Shown piece by piece: positions 58,057-64,000 of a stretch of 64,000 nucleotides of DNA. The position numbers and the translations under genes were made by a program. A model generated the notes under the pieces. That model searched no databases and was not told where the DNA came from. It saw nothing but the letters and a program-made list of their open reading frames with translations. The stretch covers positions 374,501-438,500 of the forward strand of contig JAMKCF010000070.1 in NCBI GenBank assembly GCA_023634235.1, given 5' to 3'. How positions within the stretch are numbered: the first letter of the stretch is position 1; each line of letters starts with the position of its first letter. Source of the stretch: Pisaster brevispinus (lineage: Eukaryota > Echinodermata > Asteroidea > Forcipulatida > Asteriidae).

Positions 58057-61000
58057 AAGTTAGCCCACGCGCCGGGGCCGAGCAACAACAAAGGCAAGAC
58101 ATGTCCATCCGAAGAATGATTTGAAACAACACCCGAGCTAAGTTTGAGAATAACTCATGAACTAGAAATGCTAGAGAGACGAAATTTGTACCTGAGTGTG
58201 CCTTGAATTCCACTTCACCCGAACATCAGACTTTTTGGGCCGATGTGCACCATCTTCGTGCCGGAAATGGCCTGCAGGCTGGGACACTCAGAAAGCCACT
58301 CAAAAGCATCTTCAGTGGGATTTTTGTACACAGAGCTGCACACAGAGAAGAAGAAACGAAATAAAATACAAGGAGGCTCAAATCACACCCATAACAACAT
58401 CGGATTTGCACAAGGTTTCCACCACTGGAAAGCCACGATTCAGGGCTCTCACCTCGTCGTAGATCCTTGTCTCTGAGCATTTTCTAGGCGGGGCGAGCGG
58501 CCCCGGAATAGGGCTACAACCACCGGCAAGTTAGCCCACGCGCCGGGGCCGAGCAACAACAAAGGCAAGACATGTCCATCCGAAGAATGATTTGAAACAA
58601 CACCCGAGCTAAGTTTGAGAATAACTCATGAACTAGAAATGCAAGAGAGACGAAATTTGTACCTGAGTGTGCCTTGAATTCCACTTCACCCGAACATCAG
58701 ACTTTTTGGGCCGATGTGCACCATCTTCGTGCCGGAAATGGCCTGCAGGCTGGGACACTCAGAAAGCCACTCAAAAGCATCTTCAGTGGGATTTTTGTAC
58801 ACAGAGCTGCACACAGAGAAGAAGAAACGAAATAAAATACAAGGAGGCTCAAATCACACCCATAACAACATCGGATTTGCACAAGGTTTCCACCACTGGA
58901 AAGCCACGATTCAGGGCTCTCACCTCGTCGTAGATCCCTGTCTCTGAGCATTTTCTAGGCGGGGCGAGCGGCCCCGGAATAGGGCTACAACCACCGGCAA
59001 GTTAGCCCACGCGCCGGGGCCGAGCAACAACAAAGGCAAGACATGTCCATCCGAAGAATGATTTGAAACAACACCCGAGCTAAGTTTGAGAATAACTCAT
59101 GAACTAGAAATGCTAGAGAGACGAAATTTGTACCTGAGTGTGCCTTGAATTCCACTTCACCCGAACATCAGACTTTTTGGGCCGATGTGCACCATCTTCG
59201 TGCCGGAAATGGCCTGCAGGCTGGGACACTCAGAAAGCCACTCAAAAGCATCTTCAGTGGGATTTTTGTACACAGAGCTGCACACAGAGAAGAAGAAACG
59301 AAATAAAATACAAGGAGGCTCAAATCACACCCATAACAACATCGGATTTGCACAAGGTTTCCACCACTGGAAAGCCACGATTCAGGGCTCTCACCTCGTC
59401 GTGGATCCCTGTCTCTGAGCATTTTCTAGGCGGGGCGAGCGGCCCCGGAATAGGGCTACAACCACCGGCAAGTTAGCCCACGCGCCGGGGCCGAGCAACA
59501 ACAAAGGCAAGACATGTCCATCCGAAGAATGATTTGAAACAACACCCGAGCTAAGTTTGAGAATAACTCATGAACTAGAAATGCTAGAGAGACGAAATTT
59601 GTACCTGAGTGTGCCTTGAATTCCACTTCACCCGAACATCAGACTTTTTGGGCCGATGTGCACCATCTTCGTGCCGGAAATGGCCTGCAGGCTGGGACAC
59701 TCAGAAAGCCACTCAAAAGCATCTTCAGTGGGATTTTTGTACACAGAGCTGCACACAGAGAAGAAGAAACGAAATAAAATACAAGGAGGCTCAAATCACA
59801 CCCATAACAACATCGGATTTGCACAAGGTTTCCACCACTGGAAAGCCACGATTCAGGGCTCTCACCTCGTTGTGGATCCCTGTCTCTGAGCATTTTCTAG
59901 GCGGGGCGAGCGGCCCCGGAATAGGGCTACAACCACCGGCAAGTTAGCCCACGCGCCGGGGCCGAGCAACAACAAAGGCAAGACATGTCCATCCGAAGAA
60001 TGATTTGAAACAACACCCGAGCTAAGTTTGAGAATAACTCATGAACTAGAAATGCTAGAGAGACGAAATTTGTACCTGAGTGTGCCTTGAATTCCACTTC
60101 ACCCGAACATCAGACTTTTTGGGCCGATGTGCACCATCTTCGTGCCGGAAATGGCCTGCAGGCTGGGACACTCAGAAAGCCACTCAAAAGCATCTTCAGT
60201 GGGATTTTTGTACACAGAGCTGCACACAGAGAAGAAGAAACGAAATAAAATACAAGGAGGCTCAAATCACACCCATAACAACATCGGATTTGCACAAGGT
60301 TTCCACCACTGGAAAGCCACGATTCAGGGCTCTCACCTCGTCGTGGATCCCTGTCTCTGAGCATTTTCTAGGCGGGGCGAGCGGCCCCGGAATAGGGCTA
60401 CAACCACCGGCAAGTTAGCCCACGCGCCGGGGCCGAGCAACAACAAAGGCAAGACATGTCCATCCGAAGAATGATTTGAAACAACACCCGAGCTAAGTTT
60501 GAGAATAACTCATGAACTAGAAATGCTAGAGAGACGAAATTTGTACCTGAGTGTGCCTTGAATTCCACTTCACCCGAACATCAGACTTTTTGGGCCGATG
60601 TGCACCATCTTCGTGCCGGAAATGGCCTGCAGGCTGGGACACTCAGAAAGCCACTCAAAAGCATCTTCAGTGGGATTTTTGTACACAGAGCTGCACACAG
60701 AGAAGAAGAAACGAAATAAAATACAAGGAGGCTCAAATCACACCCATAACAACATCGGATTTGCACAAGGTTTCCACCACTGGAAAGCCACGATTCAGGG
60801 CTCTCACCTCGTCGTGGATCCCTGTCTCTGAGCATTTTCTAGGCGGGGCGAGCGGCCCCGGAATAGGGCTACAACCACCGGCAAGTTAGCCCACGCGCCG
60901 GGGCCGAGCAACAACAAAGGCAAGACATGTCCATCCGAAGAATGATTTGAAACAACACCCGAGCTAAGTTTGAGAATAACTCATGAACTAGAAATGCTAG

Positions 61001-63708
61001 AGAGACGAAATTTGTACCTGAGTGTGCCTTGAATTCCACTTCACCCGAACATCAGACTTTTTGGGCCGATGTGCACCATCTTCGTGCCGGAAATGGCCTG
61101 CAGGCTGGGACACTCAGAAAGCCACTCAAAAGCATCTTCAGTGGGATTTTTGTACACAGAGCTGCACACAGAGAAGAAGAAACGAAATAAAATACAAGGA
61201 GGCTCAAATCACACCCATAACAACATCGGATTTGCACAAGGTTTCCACCACTGGAAAGCCACGATTCAGGGCTCTCACCTCGTCGTAGATCCTTGTCTCT
61301 GAGCATTTTCTAGGCGGGGCGAGCGGCCCCGGAATAGGGCTACAACCACCGGCAAGTTAGCCCACGCGCCGGGGCCGAGCAACAACAAAGGCAAGACATG
61401 TCCATCCGAAGAATGATTTGAAACAACACCCGAGCTAAGTTTGAGAATAACTCATGAACTAGAAATGCAAGAGAGACGAAATTTGTACCTGAGTGTGCCT
61501 TGAATTCCACTTCACCCGAACATCAGACTTTTTGGGCCGATGTGCACCATCTTCGTGCCGGAAATGGCCTGCAGGCTGGGACACTCAGAAAGCCACTCAA
61601 AAGCATCTTCAGTGGGATTTTTGTACACAGAGCTGCACACAGAGAAGAAGAAACGAAATAAAATACAAGGAGGCTCAAATCACACCCATAACAACATCGG
61701 ATTTGCACAAGGTTTCCACCACTGGAAAGCCACGATTCAGGGCTCTCACCTCGTCGTAGATCCCTGTCTCTGAGCATTTTCTAGGCGGGGCGAGCGGCCC
61801 CGGAATAGGGCTACAACCACCGGCAAGTTAGCCCACGCGCCGGGGCCGAGCAACAACAAAGGCAAGACATGTCCATCCGAAGAATGATTTGAAACAACAC
61901 CCGAGCTAAGTTTGAGAATAACTCATGAACTAGAAATGCTAGAGAGACGAAATTTGTACCTGAGTGTGCCTTGAATTCCACTTCACCCGAACATCAGACT
62001 TTTTGGGCCGATGTGCACCATCTTCGTGCCGGAAATGGCCTGCAGGCTGGGACACTCAGAAAGCCACTCAAAAGCATCTTCAGTGGGATTTTTGTACACA
62101 GAGCTGCACACAGAGAAGAAGAAACGAAATAAAATACAAGGAGGCTCAAATCACACCCATAACAACATCGGATTTGCACAAGGTTTCCACCACTGGAAAG
62201 CCACGATTCAGGGCTCTCACCTCGTCGTGGATCCCTGTCTCTGAGCATTTTCTAGGCGGGGCGAGCGGCCCCGGAATAGGGCTACAACCACCGGCAAGTT
62301 AGCCCACGCGCCGGGGCCGAGCAACAACAAAGGCAAGACATGTCCATCCGAAGAATGATTTGAAACAACACCCGAGCTAAGTTTGAGAATAACTCATGAA
62401 CTAGAAATGCTAGAGAGACGAAATTTGTACCTGAGTGTGCCTTGAATTCCACTTCACCCGAACATCAGACTTTTTGGGCCGATGTGCACCATCTTCGTGC
62501 CGGAAATGGCCTGCAGGCTGGGACACTCAGAAAGCCACTCAAAAGCATCTTCAGTGGGATTTTTGTACACAGAGCTGCACACAGAGAAGAAGAAACGAAA
62601 TAAAATACAAGGAGGCTCAAATCACACCCATAACAACATCGGATTTGCACAAGGTTTCCACCACTGGAAAGCCACGATTCAGGGCTCTCACCTCGTTGTG
62701 GATCCCTGTCTCTGAGCATTTTCTAGGCGGGGCGAGCGGCCCCGGAATAGGGCTACAACCACCGGCAAGTTAGCCCACGCGCCGGGGCCGAGCAACAACA
62801 AAGGCAAGACATGTCCATCCGAAGAATGATTTGAAACAACACCCGAGCTAAGTTTGAGAATAACTCATGAACTAGAAATGCTAGAGAGACGAAATTTGTA
62901 CCTGAGTGTGCCTTGAATTCCACTTCACCCGAACATCAGACTTTTTGGGCCGATGTGCACCATCTTCGTGCCGGAAATGGCCTGCAGGCTGGGACACTCA
63001 GAAAGCCACTCAAAAGCATCTTCAGTGGGATTTTTGTACACAGAGCTGCACACAGAGAAGAAGAAACGAAATAAAATACAAGGAGGCTCAAATCACACCC
63101 ATAACAACATCGGATTTGCACAAGGTTTCCACCACTGGAAAGCCACGATTCAGGGCTCTCACCTCGTCGTGGATCCCTGTCTCTGAGCATTTTCTAGGCG
63201 GGGCGAGCGGCCCCGGAATAGGGATACAACCACCGGCAAGTTAGCCCACGCGCCGGGGCCGAGCAACAACAAAGGCAAGACATGTCCATCCGAAGAATGA
63301 TTTGAAACAACACCCGAGCTAAGTTTGAGAATAACTCATGAACTAGAAATGCTAGAGAGACGAAATTTGTACCTGAGTGTGCCTTGAATTCCACTTCACC
63401 CGAACATCAGACTTTTTGGGCCGATGTGCACCATCTTCGTGCCGGAAATGGCCTGCAGGCTGGGACACTCAGAAAGCCACTCAAAAGCATCTTCAGTGGG
63501 ATTTTTGTACACAGAGCTGCACACAGAGAAGAAGAAACGAAATAAAATACAAGGAGGCTCAAATCACACCCATAACAACATCGGATTTGCACAAGGTTTC
63601 CACCACTGGAAAGACACGATTCAGGGCTCTCACCTCGTCGTGGATCCCTGTCTCTGAGCATTTTCTAGGCGGGGCGAGCGGCCCCGGAATAGGGCTACAA
63701 CCACCGGC
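58057..63708. repeat. Six-unit (2,826-bp) higher-order repeat, two copies
   Basis: Units 34-39 (58057-60882) and 40-45 (60883-63708) carry the same ordered variants: GTAGATCCTTG in the first unit, GCAAGAGAG plus GTAGATCCC in the second, plain in the third, CGTTGTGG in the fourth, then two plain units. The second copy has added private changes (GGATACAACC near 63222 and AAGACACG near 63612). This is direct evidence of duplication in blocks of six. Confidence 0.8.
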
Positions 63709-64000
63709 AAGTTAGCCCACGCGCCGGGGCCGAGCAACAACAAAGGCAAGACATGTCCATCCGAAGAATGATTTGAAACAACACCCGAGCTAAGTTTGAG
63801 AATAACTCATGAACTAGAAATGCTAGAGAGACGAAATTTGTACCTGAGTGTGCCTTGAATTCCACTTCACCCGAACATCAGACTTTTTGGGCCGATGTGC
63901 ACCATCTTCGTTCCGGAAATGGCCTGCAGGCTGGGACACTCAGAAAGCCACTCAAAAGCATCTTCAGTGGGATTTTTGTACACAGAGCTGCACACAGAGA

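Larger units (their letters stand above)
42514..64000 (-). repeat. 471-bp tandem array, 45 full units plus a partial one
   Basis: Every 471 bases the same unit returns head to tail, starting AAGTTAGCCCACGCGCC and continuing past the window end. Starts fall at 42514 plus multiples of 471, and the 46th copy (from 63709) is cut at 64000. Copies are nearly identical: about 14 variable sites in the unit were noted by eye over all copies, with no indels. The unit is clearly more GC-rich than the flank. Such uniformity implies recent amplification or strong homogenisation. I list it on the minus strand because the exon-like segment it carries reads that way; the three ORFs of 77-112 codons per unit are otherwise unsupported. 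Confidence 0.97.

Noticed and set aside
42683..63661. Minus-strand 84-codon ORF in each unit
   Set aside because: It reads across the pyrimidine tract and the exon-like segment in a different frame, with hydrophobic low-information sequence. It is probably a shadow.
42653..63715. Plus-strand 112-codon ORF (and 77-codon overlap) in each 471-bp unit as a gene family
   Set aside because: Several units carry TAG within it (GTAGATCC variant), shortening it to 88 codons with no sign of constraint. It is antisense to the better supported exon-like segment.

Overview
The window is animal nuclear DNA. It has candidate multi-exon coding with GT/AG junctions, a non-LTR retrotransposon, a piggyBac element, tRNA-derived SINEs, fold-back elements and two very different satellite arrays. 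There are no operons, no ribosome binding sites and almost no long ORFs. The element mix (CR1-like LINE, TTAA-specific piggyBac, GGGCCC-ended fold-backs, tRNA SINEs) suggests a marine invertebrate, possibly an echinoderm. That assignment is inference, because no diagnostic gene was recognised.

Layout. (1) 1-21.48 kb is an AT-rich composite satellite built from diverged ~300 bp modules, shuffled into larger units that recur up to seven times. It carries 14 perfect TGACGTCA octamers and repeated TCAAGGTCA motifs. Two mobile elements sit in it: a 5'-truncated CR1-group LINE (7.55-10.03 kb) with one long ORF, and a complete-ended but internally decayed piggyBac element (19.61-21.20 kb). The neighbouring satellite copies preserve the empty site of both insertions. 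(2) 21.5-42.5 kb is low-copy DNA. On the minus strand I read a chain of short open segments with splice signals and mutually compatible phases (about 36.1, 32.6, 29.7, 23.1, 22.4 and 21.8 kb). They probably form part of one gene for a helical, unidentified protein. A segment around its last exon is duplicated between 21.6 and 40.3 kb. The region also holds a 0.9 kb fold-back, two copies of a 131-136 bp MITE in opposite orientation, a 57 bp minisatellite made of tRNA 5' halves, two tRNA-derived SINEs and three related fold-back elements. (3) 42.51-64.0 kb is a nearly homogeneous head-to-tail array of a 471 bp unit (45 full copies plus a partial one) that runs off the window. A 6-unit (2,826 bp) higher-order repeat is visible at its right end.

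The strongest candidate for something new is inside the 471 bp unit. On the minus strand each copy has a long pyrimidine tract plus AG, a 117-nt open segment and a GTGAAG donor. The segment is phase-symmetric (2-2), so any number of consecutive copies could be spliced in frame into a 39-residue repeat protein. Whether it is transcribed cannot be decided from the sequence.
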